From contig NZ_JALAAD010000001.1 of the NCBI RefSeq assembly GCF_022984075.1, positions 2,398,455 to 2,462,454 of the forward strand: a stretch of DNA of 64,000 bases, read 5' to 3'. Each line of letters starts with the position of its first letter. The first letter of the stretch is position 1. The notes under the pieces are model-generated. The model was given only the letters and a program-made list of their open reading frames with translations. It was not told the origin of the DNA and ran no database searches. A program made the translations under genes and the position numbers. This stretch comes from Synechococcus sp. C9 (GTDB taxonomy: Bacteria > Cyanobacteriota > Cyanobacteriia > Gloeomargaritales > Gloeomargaritaceae). Positions 8,307 to 17,348 of this stretch are shown here, one piece after another.

Positions 8307-8447
8307 ATGGCCGCAGAAATTTTTAGCCATGCGGGGGTAATCTTTGGCATGGTATTGGTGGGGGTCGCTACGGGGTTTGTATTGATTAAACTCACCGGGG
8401 AATCCTCGGCGGGACGGTTGTTCAAAATTACCGGTAAGGAAGAATAA
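8307..8447 (+). CDS. petM: PetM-like small subunit of cytochrome b6f
   Basis: 46 residues: a short N-terminus (MAAEIFSHAG), one hydrophobic helix (VIFGMVLVGVATGFVLIKL), and a polar tail. This matches PetM, the seventh subunit of the thylakoid cytochrome b6f complex: an EIF-like start and a helix ending in LIKLTG followed by a charged tail. The tail (about 15 residues) is longer than in most homologues. An AGGA ribosome site lies about 10 nt before the ATG. It follows the SpoIID gene by 50 nt and may share its transcript. The 264-bp gap to the next gene holds an A-end fragment near 8515 and a hairpin, GGAAGC/GCTTCC, near 8640. Confidence 0.7.
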   Translation: MAAEIFSHAGVIFGMVLVGVATGFVLIKLTGESSAGRLFKITGKEE

Positions 8448-8711
8448 TTGTCGCTAAAGGAGGGGAGTGAAAGCTCGCAGTTTCTTCCTGATTGGAAAAT
8501 GCTAATTTGGGAATATAGCAATCCTCCCTGAATTTTCAACAACGGTTGCAGAGGTAGCGGGCGTAGTTTTTCTGAAAGTTCACGCATCCAGCGGGTAGGA
8601 TGGTTATCGGTAACGGCGAAATTACGTCATTTCACGGAAGCTTCATCGCTTCCTGGTGTTTAAGGTAAGAATCAAGCCATATGATTTGATTGACCTATTC
8701 CCACAGTTCCT

Positions 8712-11700
8712 ATGACTGACCTATCCCCGGATGAAATTACGGCCTACTTTCGGGCAGAAGTGCCGGGATTATTGGCGGAATTGGAAACTGGGTTACGCAG
8801 GTTGCGACAGGATCATTCCGTCCCAGCCTACTATCGGTTACTGCGGGCGGCGCATTCTCTCAAGGGCGGGGCGGCCAGTGTTTCCATGTACGGGATTCAA
8901 ACCTTGGCGCAATGTTTAGAGGATGTGTTTCAAACCCTATTAACTCAGCCGGATCGGGATATTGAGTCCATCGAAGATTTGTTATTGCAAGGATTTGATT
9001 GTTTACGTCTGCCCTTGTCCCAATGGTTAAAAACGGGGGTGTGTGACTCAGATTTTGCCCTGCGGCGAGCGAAGACCATTTATAAGCAATTGACAGATAT
9101 ATTAGGGCCGGTGCCAGCCACAATTAAGCCAGTAACTTCCACAGATTTAGAAGTGAATGTCGAGCAGGCTATTTTTGATAATGATATTGCCCCCAAAATT
9201 GCAGAAATTGAAGGGTTATTATCCCAATCTGACCCCGCTTTGTTGTGTGGAGAATTGCGGGCACAGTTTGATGTATTAGTTGGCTTGGGGGAGATGTTAA
9301 ATTTCCCAGGATTAACCCGGATTGGTCAGGTGGTGGTGCAGGCATTGATTCATCATCCCAGCCATGCCGCTGAGATTGCCCGGTTGGCGATCCGGGATTT
9401 ACAAGCAGTGATGGGCGGTCAGCATCAGGGGGGAGAACCCAGTCCCGAATTACTGGCTTGGACAAAACCATCTGAGGATGGGGAAAATCAATTGATTACG
9501 CAGGAAGAAGCCATCCCTAATTGGGGGGAAATGGGGATGGAAACGTTTGATGACCCAGTAGGGAATGAAAGCTCTGTAGCGAATGATTTGTTCTGGGATG
9601 AAATCGGTGAAGTGAACCAGCCCCAGGTTGATTCTCTGACAGCCGATAATTTAGAAAAATCCAACGAGATGTCCATACCAGATGAGTCTAATTTTTGGGG
9701 AGACGCAGGTGCAGATGTCCAACCACTAGAACCACCAACATTATCATTTTGGGAGGAGGTTAACAATGCTATTACCCCCCCATCAAACGAAACAGAACCA
9801 GCAAATTCTACTAATTCTTTGTGGGAAGAAATAGGTGAACTTAGCCAAACGGAACCCCAAGATTTGCCAGAATCTAGTTCGTTTTGGGAGGAGCTTAACA
9901 ATGCTATTACCCCGCAAGTAAATGAAACAGAACCAGTAAATTCTACGGATTCATTTTGGGAAGAAATAGGGGAACTTAGCCAAACGGAACCCCAAGATTT
10001 GCCAGAATCTAGCTCGTTTTGGGAGGAGGTTAACAATGCTATTACCCCGCAAGTAAATGAAACAGAACCAGCAAATTCTACGGATTCATTTTGGGAAGAA
10101 ATAGGGGAACTTAGCCAAACGGAACCCCAAGATTTGCCAGAATCTAGTTCGTTTTGGGAGGAGGTTAACAATATAGAAACAACTCAAGTAAACGGTGCAG
10201 AACCAGCAAATCCTACCAATTCATTTTGGGAAGAAATAGGAGAGCTTAGCCAAACCGAACCTCAAAATTTACCAGAATCTAGCTCATTTTGGGAAGAAAA
10301 CTATCCAGAATCAGAACAAAACCCATCTACTCCCCTGTGGACGGGGCCAGCGTTACCCCCTACCACTGAAATCAATTCAGAAGCTCTGGAATTTTTTGCC
10401 CAGGAAGCCCAGGATTTATTACAGGAATTGGAATCGGGACTCTTAACCCTCCGACAAAACCATGACATTCCCCATATCCATGCCCTGATGCGGGCGGCAC
10501 ATTCCCTCAAAGGGGGAGCGGCTACCGTCGGGTTGGCGGTGATTCAGGTGATCGCCCATCGCTTGGAAAATGCCCTGCAAAAACTTTACCAATGGCCCGG
10601 GACGCTGGATGTTCCCCTGGAAGAAGCCCTTTTGCGTGCTTTTGACACCCTGCGCCAGCCCCTGCAATCCCAGTTGACCAACGGGCATCTTGACCCCGAC
10701 ACCGTACTGCATAATGCCGAACAAGCCTTTTTACTTTTAGAGGAAATCCTCGGACCCACCGAACCCACCGGGGCGGATGCCTATATGCCCTCAGCGCAGG
10801 ATTTGGGGGTGGATATGACTGCCACCATTTTTGGGGGGGATATTCAGCAGGGGTTGACCCAGTTGAGCGGTCTGCTGGCGCACCCGACGGGGGATTGGGT
10901 TGCCGAGGTCATCAGTCAGTTGGAAATTTTTACTAATTTGGGGGAATTGCTGAATCTACCGGGCTGGCGGGCAATTTGTCAGGCTGGCTTAACCGCTTTG
11001 ACCCAACACCCGGATCAGGCAACTGCCATTGCCCAGGTACTCCTGCGGGATTTGCGCCAGGGTTACGACCAGGTGATGGCGGGCGACCGGGAACATGGGG
11101 GCAGGGTTAGCCCAGAATTGCAAGCCTTTTTAGTAGAAAATTTGCAACAGGTGTCATTGCCTGTGGAATCCCCGGTGCCAGAGCCGCAAACCGAGATTTT
11201 AACCGCAGATAATATCAATACATTATTTACACAATTGCCCCCGGCGATGGATGTGGCTGAACCCCCAGCGGCTACCCCCAAGGTTCCTTCTGCTCAACCC
11301 CAACCAACCCGGGGTGCGGTGGTGCGGGTGGAAGTCAGTCGGCTGGAGCGGTTGAATAATTTGATTGGGGAATTGGTGATTCAGGAAAACGGTTCCCTAT
11401 TGCATCAACAACAGTTGCAAAACCTGGTGCAGACCTTTGGGCAACGGTTAAATAAATTTGAAATGCTCAGTCGGATGTTGCAAGATGCCGCCGACCAACT
11501 CACCGTAACTGCCCATGCAGAAACTACGCCTAAGAGTGAAGCACATAGTGAATTTGACCCCCTGCAAATGGATTCCTACAATCAAATTTACACCTGGGTA
11601 CAAACGGTGATTGAAGAAATTGCCCAGGTAGGGGAAGTCCTGCGGGATATGGGTTTGATTACCCAGCAATCCCAGGAAAGTTTGCGGAAAAAACAACAAA

Positions 11701-13172
11701 CCCTCAAGCAAATTCGGGGGGATTTACTCTGGATTCGGATGGTGCCTTTGCAGGAAATTTTACAGCGATTTCCCCGCATGGTACGGGATTTGTGTGTTCA
11801 GCACCATAAGCAAGTGGAAGTTAAGTTAATCGGAGCCAATACCCTCGTAGATAAAGCGGTTTTAGAAAAACTCACTGACCCCTTGGTGCATTTAGTCCGT
11901 AATGCTTTTGATCATGGGATTGAACCCCCCCAAACCCGCATTCAACGGGGTAAAAATCCTCAGGGTACGATTGAAATTCAAGCCTACTACCGGGGGAATC
12001 AAACCTATATTACCGTTGGGGATGATGGGCAGGGGATTGATTTAGAACGGGTGCGCCAAAAAGCCATTGAAAAGCAAATTTTCACCCCAGAACAGGCGGC
12101 GAATGCCAGTAAAGCTGACCTTTTGAATTGTCTATTTGCACCGGGATTTTCAACGGCGGCGACGGTGAGTGACCTGTCCGGGCGGGGGGTCGGTTTAGAC
12201 GTGGTGCGCTTGCAAATTCAAGAACTCAAAGGCTCGATTCAAATTCATACGGAACCGGGGCAGGGAACCACGTTTACCATTCGTTTACCCTTGACGTTAA
12301 CCATTACTAAGCTCCTGGTTTTCAGTTTAGACCAGCGGCGGTTTGCCCTAGCGGTGGACAGTTTGGCGGCGATTGTGACCGTGACGGATGCGGCGTTGGT
12401 GACCATGCAGGGGCGGCAGTTGTACCGGTGGCAGGGGCGGTTGGTCCCCCTGATTCCCCCCTCGGTGTTGGAGTATCGTTACCCGGTGCGGTGGGGGGCT
12501 GGGGAAGGAGCCGGGTTCACCTTACCCGCTGGGCAGGGACGACCCCTCCTGCTGTTGAGTGTGGACAATGAGGTTTACGGTCTGGAAATTGACCAGATTT
12601 TGTTAGAACAAGACCTGGTGATTAAGCCCTTCAGTGGTCTGTTGCGCCTCCCCGCCTATGTGTATGGCTGTACGATTTTGGGGGATGGGCGGTTGGTGCC
12701 GGTGCTGGATGGGGCAGGGTTGGTCAACCATTGGTTACGCACGCCGGACGTGGGAGTGGTGGTGCCCAAGACCCCGGTGCGTACCCTCGCGCAAACGGAA
12801 ATTTTGGTGGTAGATGATTCCCTGACGATTCGGGGAACTTTGAGCAAAATGCTGACCAAACATGGCTATCGGGTACATACCGCCGCCGATGGTCGGGAAG
12901 CCCTGGAATTATTAGCCCAAAATCCCCACATCCAAGCGGTATTTTCTGATGTGGAAATGCCCCGTATGAATGGGTTTGAATTTCTCAGTGCCTGCCGCCA
13001 AGACGAGCGTTATCAAACCTTGCCGATTATTATGCTCACGTCCCGGGCGGGGGAAAAACATCGAAAACTGGCACAGAAGTTAGGTTGTAATGCCTATTTG
13101 ACCAAGCCCTATTTGGAACCGGATGTGCTGAAAACCCTGAAGGAACTTTTGCCTTCCTCCGAAGTTAGTTAG
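8712..13172 (+). CDS. CheA-like hybrid histidine kinase with two Hpt domains and a receiver
   Basis: 1,486 residues. Order: Hpt1 (AAHSLKGG, phospho-His H48); a P2-like region; a low-complexity acidic linker (~346-535) with about four 45-residue repeats built on FWEE and EEIGELSQTEPQ; Hpt2 (AAHSLKGG, H597); CheA dimerisation helices; an HATPase domain (HLVRNAFDHG near 1064, GDDGQGID near 1103, SGRGVGLDVV); a CheW-like domain; and a C-terminal receiver (VVDDSLTIRG, phospho-Asp D1413 in FSDVEMPRMNG). This is the PilL/TaxAY class of kinase that drives type IV pilus phototaxis in cyanobacteria. No MCP or CheW gene is adjacent; hmpF and two CheY-like genes lie 15 kb away. Two Hpt domains plus a repeat linker are unusual. 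The repeats are nearly identical in DNA and so may vary in number. Confidence 0.92.
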   Translation: MTDLSPDEITAYFRAEVPGLLAELETGLRRLRQDHSVPAYYRLLRAAHSLKGGAASVSMYGIQTLAQCLEDVFQTLLTQPDRDIESIEDLLLQGFDCLRLPLSQWLKTGVCDSDFALRRAKTIYKQLTDILGPVPATIKPVTSTDLEVNVEQAIFDNDIAPKIAEIEGLLSQSDPALLCGELRAQFDVLVGLGEMLNFPGLTRIGQVVVQALIHHPSHAAEIARLAIRDLQAVMGGQHQGGEPSPELLAWTKPSEDGENQLITQEEAIPNWGEMGMETFDDPVGNESSVANDLFWDEIGEVNQPQVDSLTADNLEKSNEMSIPDESNFWGDAGADVQPLEPPTLSFWEEVNNAITPPSNETEPANSTNSLWEEIGELSQTEPQDLPESSSFWEELNNAITPQVNETEPVNSTDSFWEEIGELSQTEPQDLPESSSFWEEVNNAITPQVNETEPANSTDSFWEEIGELSQTEPQDLPESSSFWEEVNNIETTQVNGAEPANPTNSFWEEIGELSQTEPQNLPESSSFWEENYPESEQNPSTPLWTGPALPPTTEINSEALEFFAQEAQDLLQELESGLLTLRQNHDIPHIHALMRAAHSLKGGAATVGLAVIQVIAHRLENALQKLYQWPGTLDVPLEEALLRAFDTLRQPLQSQLTNGHLDPDTVLHNAEQAFLLLEEILGPTEPTGADAYMPSAQDLGVDMTATIFGGDIQQGLTQLSGLLAHPTGDWVAEVISQLEIFTNLGELLNLPGWRAICQAGLTALTQHPDQATAIAQVLLRDLRQGYDQVMAGDREHGGRVSPELQAFLVENLQQVSLPVESPVPEPQTEILTADNINTLFTQLPPAMDVAEPPAATPKVPSAQPQPTRGAVVRVEVSRLERLNNLIGELVIQENGSLLHQQQLQNLVQTFGQRLNKFEMLSRMLQDAADQLTVTAHAETTPKSEAHSEFDPLQMDSYNQIYTWVQTVIEEIAQVGEVLRDMGLITQQSQESLRKKQQTLKQIRGDLLWIRMVPLQEILQRFPRMVRDLCVQHHKQVEVKLIGANTLVDKAVLEKLTDPLVHLVRNAFDHGIEPPQTRIQRGKNPQGTIEIQAYYRGNQTYITVGDDGQGIDLERVRQKAIEKQIFTPEQAANASKADLLNCLFAPGFSTAATVSDLSGRGVGLDVVRLQIQELKGSIQIHTEPGQGTTFTIRLPLTLTITKLLVFSLDQRRFALAVDSLAAIVTVTDAALVTMQGRQLYRWQGRLVPLIPPSVLEYRYPVRWGAGEGAGFTLPAGQGRPLLLLSVDNEVYGLEIDQILLEQDLVIKPFSGLLRLPAYVYGCTILGDGRLVPVLDGAGLVNHWLRTPDVGVVVPKTPVRTLAQTEILVVDDSLTIRGTLSKMLTKHGYRVHTAADGREALELLAQNPHIQAVFSDVEMPRMNGFEFLSACRQDERYQTLPIIMLTSRAGEKHRKLAQKLGCNAYLTKPYLEPDVLKTLKELLPSSEVS

Positions 13173-13189
13173 CCAGCCCCAATAGTCTA

Positions 13190-13284
13190 GGGGTCGCAGG
13201 GGCACCGCCCCCGTTTTTGGTTCTAGGTAACCTGGGCATTCCAACGATGAGATTTATGGTTAGCTCAAATAAATAGAGATGCCC
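13190..13284 (+). repeat. Type-B core repeat, left arm missing
   Basis: Begins at the core (GGGGTCGCAGGGGCACCGCC, then CGTTTTTGGTTCT) and continues with the B right arm to AAATAAATAGAGATGCCC. It lies 18 nt after the kinase stop and in the same orientation. The GC hairpin plus T-tract could terminate the kinase transcript against convergent queC. Confidence 0.8.
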
Positions 13285-13315
13285 ACCAAGTGATCCCAAA
13301 CGATTATGAATAAAT

Positions 13316-14002
13316 TTACGTCACCGCATAGGGCAAAGGGTCGGGAATCCCCGCTTGCCGAAACCCCTCCCGGCGCAAAATACAGCTATCACACACCCCA
13401 CAGGCGAGTTCTTCCCCCCGGTAGCACGACCAAGTGAGTTCCCAGGGCACCCCCAATTCCTGCCCCAACTGGATAATTTCTTTCTTATGCAAATGCAGTA
13501 ACGGTGCCGTCAACGTAATCAGTTGACCCTCCCGCCCCCGTTTGGTGCCCAGGGTATAGACCGTCTGCATCGCCGCCAGATAATCCTCCCGGCAGTCTGG
13601 ATACCCCGAATAATCCAGGGCATTGGCACCCAGGTAAACCCGGTCTGCTCCCAACACCTCCGCCCACGCCAGCGCCACACTCAGGAAAATCGTATTCCGA
13701 GCCGGAACATAGGTCACGGGAATCCCCTGCGCCATTTCCGCCGGGAGCCGGTGACCGGGCACCTCCATATCCCGTTGGGTCAACGCCGACCCCCCCCAAC
13801 GCCCCAAATCCAGGGGAATGACCTCATGCCCGTGAACCGCCGCACTTTGGGCCACCGCCTGAGCCGAGCGCAGTTCCCGCCGGTGCCGTTGGTGATAATC
13901 AAACGAGAGGGCATAGCAGGCATAACCCAGCGACTGAGCGTAATACAAAACCGTCGCCGAATCCAACCCCCCAGATAAAAGGACAACCGCCCGCTGATTC
14001 AT
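13316..14002 (-). CDS. queC: 7-cyano-7-deazaguanine synthase
   Basis: 228 residues. The PP-loop motif SGGLDSATVLY (S10-S15) binds ATP. The C-terminus has the QueC zinc site, CYRGEELACGVCDSC, four cysteines ending in DSCILRREGF. It converts 7-carboxy-7-deazaguanine to preQ0 with ATP and ammonia, a step in queuosine synthesis for tRNA wobble position 34. Length is normal for the family. No other queuosine gene is adjacent, and I found no preQ1 riboswitch upstream. It is divergent from the conserved gene at 14118. Confidence 0.96.
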   Translation of the reverse strand: MNQRAVVLLSGGLDSATVLYYAQSLGYACYALSFDYHQRHRRELRSAQAVAQSAAVHGHEVIPLDLGRWGGSALTQRDMEVPGHRLPAEMAQGIPVTYVPARNTIFLSVALAWAEVLGADRVYLGANALDYSGYPDCREDYLAAMQTVYTLGTKRGREGQLITLTAPLLHLHKKEIIQLGQELGVPWELTWSCYRGEELACGVCDSCILRREGFRQAGIPDPLPYAVT

Positions 14003-14057
14003 GGTTCACTGGTGCAAAACTATTGTTAGAATGATCACCATGTTAGAAAATATGAAA

Positions 14058-14085
14058 AACCTGTGGGCAGTCAACCAGGTTTTTT
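14058..14085 (+). terminator. Terminator-like hairpin in the queC-14118 divergent spacer
   Basis: AACCTG and CAGGTT pair across a 12-nt loop and are followed by TTTTG. Because it sits upstream of a plus-strand gene, with no plus-strand gene 3' end nearby, it may act as a leader attenuator for that gene. Confidence 0.4.
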
Positions 14086-14117
14086 GTTCGTAGCTGTTTC
14101 GCGTAAGGAGACCGCCG

Positions 14118-14408
14118 ATGCTACACCGCAAGCTTTACCAAATCTGTTGCGACGGTCGGGAAGTGTGGATTTACCTCAAGGATCAACAGCGGATGATCGA
14201 GCGGGCGCGCATCATAGACATTGAGGGGGACTTGGTGACCTTGCGTTACGAAACGGAAGAGGAAGACGAAACCTGCGCCTGGGAAGAATTGATCCGCATG
14301 GAAAGCATTGGTGCCATCACCCAAAAACTAGCCTCCGTGCCCCGGGGCGACCTGGAGCCATTGGTGTCCGACGACTGCCCCGAAGCGGAGCAAATTCGGG
14401 ACGATTAA
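14118..14408 (+). CDS. Conserved cyanobacterial protein (probably DUF6679)
   Basis: 96 residues, soluble, acidic C-terminus. The sequence MLHRKLYQICCDGREVWIYL, then IERARIIDIEGDLVTLRYE and a CAWEELIRMESIGAITQKL segment, is of a type conserved across cyanobacteria. I recall it as DUF6679, but the label is uncertain. It looks like a small beta-rich domain followed by a helix; no catalytic motif is visible. An AGGAG ribosome site stands 7 nt before the ATG. Its stop codon overlaps the stop of the convergent gene by 4 nt. Confidence 0.7.
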   Translation: MLHRKLYQICCDGREVWIYLKDQQRMIERARIIDIEGDLVTLRYETEEEDETCAWEELIRMESIGAITQKLASVPRGDLEPLVSDDCPEAEQIRDD

Positions 14409-15079
14409 GCCCGCAGTGCCCGCAGTAACCGCCCCAAGCCCCGCCAAAAATTTTCACCTGTGGGTTGGGGGTTGAGGGTTGCCGTGACCGTCTCCCCATC
14501 GGGATGCTGGGGAAATTCCCCCGCCAAAACGTACATCCCCGTCGGTTCTTCCCGCCAAACTTGCCAGGGCTGGGGGTAGATTCTCAGCACCGCCCCCCCC
14601 TCCACCGGGCGCAAATGGTACGCCGTCACCAGGGTTTGCAAAAATTCCTGCCGCAGTCGCCGTCCCGCATAGCCAATCCCCACCGTGCCCGCATCCTCCA
14701 AGCGGGGGTTGAGCAGAATCACCGGACAAACCGCCGTTTCCACCAACGCCCGTACCTGAGCCACCTCCGCCGGGTCAGGGGCAACCAGCACCACTCCCTG
14801 ATCCCCCGATTGATGGGGTTCCCGCAGGGTTTCCACCCGCCAGGGCACCACCCCCCAGTCCCGCCGCGCCAGCGCCGCCCCCCCCGCATCACTAAACACC
14901 ACCCGTCCCGCCGTTCCCCACCCCACAAAGGCTTGCAAAAATTCCCGCACCAGGGGCATGGGTTTCACCTCCGGCAACCACAACTCCACCAGCAGACGGG
15001 TTTCCCCCTGGGCAATTGCCTCTTGGGTCGCATTTTGGGCCTGGGCAATCGCTTCCGGCAGGGTTTGGGGTAAAGACAT
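14405..15079 (-). CDS. DUF1995 family protein
   Basis: 224 residues from the ATG at MSLPQ; an in-frame TTG lies three codons upstream. It has the pattern of the DUF1995 (LPA3-like) family: LPQTLPEAIAQAQNAT near the start, RLLVELWLPEVKP, a DAGGAALARRDWG segment, VLVAPDPAEVAQV, and VILLNPRLEDAGTVGIG. Plant LPA3 assists photosystem II assembly; the bacterial function is not established. The convergent 14118 gene overlaps its stop by 4 nt, and the divergent gene at 15112 starts only 32 nt away. Confidence 0.75.
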   Translation of the reverse strand: MSLPQTLPEAIAQAQNATQEAIAQGETRLLVELWLPEVKPMPLVREFLQAFVGWGTAGRVVFSDAGGAALARRDWGVVPWRVETLREPHQSGDQGVVLVAPDPAEVAQVRALVETAVCPVILLNPRLEDAGTVGIGYAGRRLRQEFLQTLVTAYHLRPVEGGAVLRIYPQPWQVWREEPTGMYVLAGEFPQHPDGETVTATLNPQPTGENFWRGLGRLLRALRA

Positions 15080-15111
15080 AACTGGCAAAACAATTGGAGA
15101 TTATTTATATT

Positions 15112-16167
15112 ATGGGAAAATTATTGTCCCCAAAAATGATGCCCTTCCTTTTGGGTCTATTGGTGGGGCTGGTTGCACTCTGGTTGTACCGCCGCCGCCA
15201 ACGGCATTCCCTAGCTTATTGGAAAAAACGTCTATCCCAAGCGCAAGAAAATTATCACGAGCTTGACCAACGACATGAACAGATTACCCAAGAGTATCAA
15301 AAAATACAGCAACAATTGCGGGAATTAGCACAAGAAAATCAACACCTGCACCAGCAACTAATCACCTTACAGCAGGAGAATGCGGTTTTAATCCAGCAAC
15401 AGACCGAATCCACCCAGGAACAATTGCGGGAATTAGAACGAGAAAATCAACACCTGCACCAGCAATTAGCTAACCTACAGCAGGAGAATACTACTTTACT
15501 TGAACAGCAGACAGAACCTACGCAAACCCATCAGGAAAAAGCACAAGAATTACAACAACAAATAGCAAAATTACAACAAGAAAATCAAACCCTAACATCA
15601 TTTTGTAACTATTTTGAAAAATGCGCTATTTCCACCGAAGAAAAACATATCTCGCTTCAAGAACAATACGATTCGCTCCAGCAAGCGTATCTTCACTTGC
15701 AAGCCCAGTTGAATCATAGTAGATATAACAACTACACCACTTCAGCACCTACACCCGGAACCAATAACCACCATGCCATCACGTTTTATAGCAATGAAAC
15801 TGACTTTTACCAGGATGAAACTTATGAATTAATTTTGCGTCTCATCGAGGAAGAATTGAATCGTCTCCCTAATAATTGTTACAAACGCCGCCGTGACTTA
15901 TTAAGATCGCTTTTAGAGTGTAACCCTTCCCAGGAGTATTCCAAGCAAATCCGCACCCAAATCAAAGAGTTATTCTCTGATTATAAGGGCATGACGAGAC
16001 GCTTGGAAACAAGACTTAAGCAACTAGGTTTTTCTCTTACTGAAGGGAATCACTATAAAATTACTTGGCAAGATGATAATCGGTACACATTTTCTTTTGC
16101 TAAAACCCCCAGTGACTACCGAGCGGATAATAACATTGCCCGTGACCTGATTCATTTGTTATTTTAA
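15112..16167 (+). CDS. Membrane-anchored coiled-coil protein, unknown function
   Basis: 351 residues from an ATG with GGAG 11 nt upstream. One N-terminal membrane helix (FLLGLLVGLVALWLY) is followed by RRRQR, so the bulk faces the cytoplasm. Residues ~40-200 form a Gln-rich coiled coil containing a 36-residue repeat (QENQHLHQQL units; DNA repeats at 15313 and 15421). A globular C-terminal domain (~235-351) contains KRRRDLLRSLLE, HYKITWQDDNRYTF and KTPSDYRADNN. I have seen this C-terminal pattern in other cyanobacterial coiled-coil proteins but cannot name it. It may be a scaffold or tether. The gene stops just before a type-B repeat. Confidence 0.6.
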   Translation: MGKLLSPKMMPFLLGLLVGLVALWLYRRRQRHSLAYWKKRLSQAQENYHELDQRHEQITQEYQKIQQQLRELAQENQHLHQQLITLQQENAVLIQQQTESTQEQLRELERENQHLHQQLANLQQENTTLLEQQTEPTQTHQEKAQELQQQIAKLQQENQTLTSFCNYFEKCAISTEEKHISLQEQYDSLQQAYLHLQAQLNHSRYNNYTTSAPTPGTNNHHAITFYSNETDFYQDETYELILRLIEEELNRLPNNCYKRRRDLLRSLLECNPSQEYSKQIRTQIKELFSDYKGMTRRLETRLKQLGFSLTEGNHYKITWQDDNRYTFSFAKTPSDYRADNNIARDLIHLLF

Positions 16168-16168
16168 T

Positions 16169-16286
16169 TTAAGGGCACCTCTATTTATTGCCACCACTGG
16201 AAGATTATTTTGCTAAAATGCCCATATTACCGAGAACCAAAAACGGGGGCGGTGCCCCTGCGACCCATTTTTAGAAGTGCCCTTAA
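16169..16286 (-). repeat. Complete type-B core repeat
   Basis: The ends TTAAGGGCACCTCTA and TAGAAGTGCCCTTAA are inverted copies with one mismatch. It starts 2 nt after the preceding stop codon. The core reads on the minus strand, against both neighbouring plus-strand genes; this is the one clear exception to the orientation rule noted for the family. Confidence 0.85.
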
Positions 16287-16308
16287 ATATAAAATATATT
16301 AATAGTTA

Positions 16309-16992
16309 ATGAACGAACTCTTTTGTACCAGTACGGGGTTACCCATCCCCACCTTGACCCCGGAGCAAGTGACCCTCTGGTGGGAAGGGGTGGCTACAGC
16401 CGGTTTGCCACCGGAAGTCTGGGTAGAAACTGCCGGTCGCAGTAGTGCCATGCTCACCCTCGGCTGGCTAGGGCAGGACTGGCAAGTGGGACGGGTGGTG
16501 GTGCTGGTGGGCAGTGGGACGGTTGGGGCGGTGGCATTGAGTGCCGCTCGTCATTTGGCAAACCGTTGTATGAATGTGCGGGTCTGGTTGAATCCCGAAA
16601 TTGCCCCCAATTTATGCTTACAAAATCAATATAATTTGTATCAAAAAACCGGTGCCCAAACCGTTGATCTTAGTGAATTAACTGGCGAAAAAGTGGCGGT
16701 GGTTTTGGTAGGCAGTGATACCCCCCTCCTCCCGGAAATATGGGCATGGGTGGCGCAGTCGGGGGCAGAAGTATTGCGGATTGGGGCAACGGTGGACGGG
16801 GTGGCGGTGGCGACCTTGGTTTTGGGTTTGCCGGTGATGGGAGCACCCTATGCGGGTCAGCTTTACCTGGCGGATGTGGGCATTCCCCTGGCGGTGTATG
16901 AGCAGTTGGGCTTGTACCATCGGTTTGTGTTTGGCAATCAATATATTATTCCGATTTATCAACGGGTGGCGGCTTTGGATATGGAAATATAA
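16309..16992 (+). CDS. Degenerate NAD(P)H-hydrate epimerase-like (YjeF_N) protein
   Basis: 227 residues. The frame of a YjeF N-terminal domain is recognisable: LTPEQVTLWWEG, WVETAGRSSAML, RVVVLVGSGTVGAVALSAARHLANR, and the end QLYLADVGIPLAVYEQLGLYH (read in pieces). True epimerases have GNNGGDG where this has GSGTVGAVA. The catalytic region with DALxGxG and the DxPSG strand is shortened or absent (VVLVGSDTPLLPEIW). It is therefore probably not an active epimerase, perhaps a binding or regulatory paralogue. Its final TAA lies inside the terminal repeat of an A-type element, so the element defines the C-terminus. Confidence 0.6.
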   Translation: MNELFCTSTGLPIPTLTPEQVTLWWEGVATAGLPPEVWVETAGRSSAMLTLGWLGQDWQVGRVVVLVGSGTVGAVALSAARHLANRCMNVRVWLNPEIAPNLCLQNQYNLYQKTGAQTVDLSELTGEKVAVVLVGSDTPLLPEIWAWVAQSGAEVLRIGATVDGVAVATLVLGLPVMGAPYAGQLYLADVGIPLAVYEQLGLYHRFVFGNQYIIPIYQRVAALDMEI

Positions 16993-17227
16993 CAATCCTA
17001 ACTAAGTTTAGAACAGGGGTCGCAGGGGCATCGCCCCCGTATTTGGTTCTGGAGAATTTTTATATGCTTACGGTACGCAAGCTAATGTAAATCAAGTAGG
17101 ATTGCTATAGTAATCCTAACTAAGTTTAGAACAGGGGTCGCAGGGGCATCGCCCCCGTACTTGGTTCTGAAGAATTTTTGTATGCTTACGGCACGCAAGC
17201 TAATGTAAATCAAGTAGGATTGCTATA
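16988..17227 (+). repeat. Two tandem long-form type-A core repeats
   Basis: Copies at 16988-17109 and 17106-17227 differ at only a few bases. Both are longer than other A copies by an insert containing GCTTACGG(T/C)ACGCAAGC, itself an inverted repeat. They share TATAG at the junction. Cores read on the plus strand, like the preceding gene, and lie between convergent genes. The remainder of the 16993-17348 gap has only a weak type-D relative. Confidence 0.85.
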
Positions 17228-17297
17228 GTTATTTTGGATAGGGATGAGACAACTTTTAGGTATTCTTAATAGTGCTCCGGTAATCGCTGGTAATCGC
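17224..17297 (+). repeat. Possible decayed type-D fragment
   Basis: TATAGTTATTTTGGATAGG, then ACAACTTTTAGGTATTC and TAATCGC, resemble the left half of the 1814-1931 element. No right end is visible. Confidence 0.3.
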
Positions 17298-17348
17298 TCA
17301 TTATGTAATTTATAAAAGTGCCCTATATCCCTACAAATCCATGCCATT

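Noticed and set aside
8637-8660. Terminator after petM
   Set aside because: GGAAGC/GCTTCC hairpin present but no T-tract; left as an unassigned inverted repeat.
14003-14117. preQ1 riboswitch before queC
   Set aside because: No AGGUUCUAGC-like element or A-rich tail on the queC strand; only an AT-rich leader.
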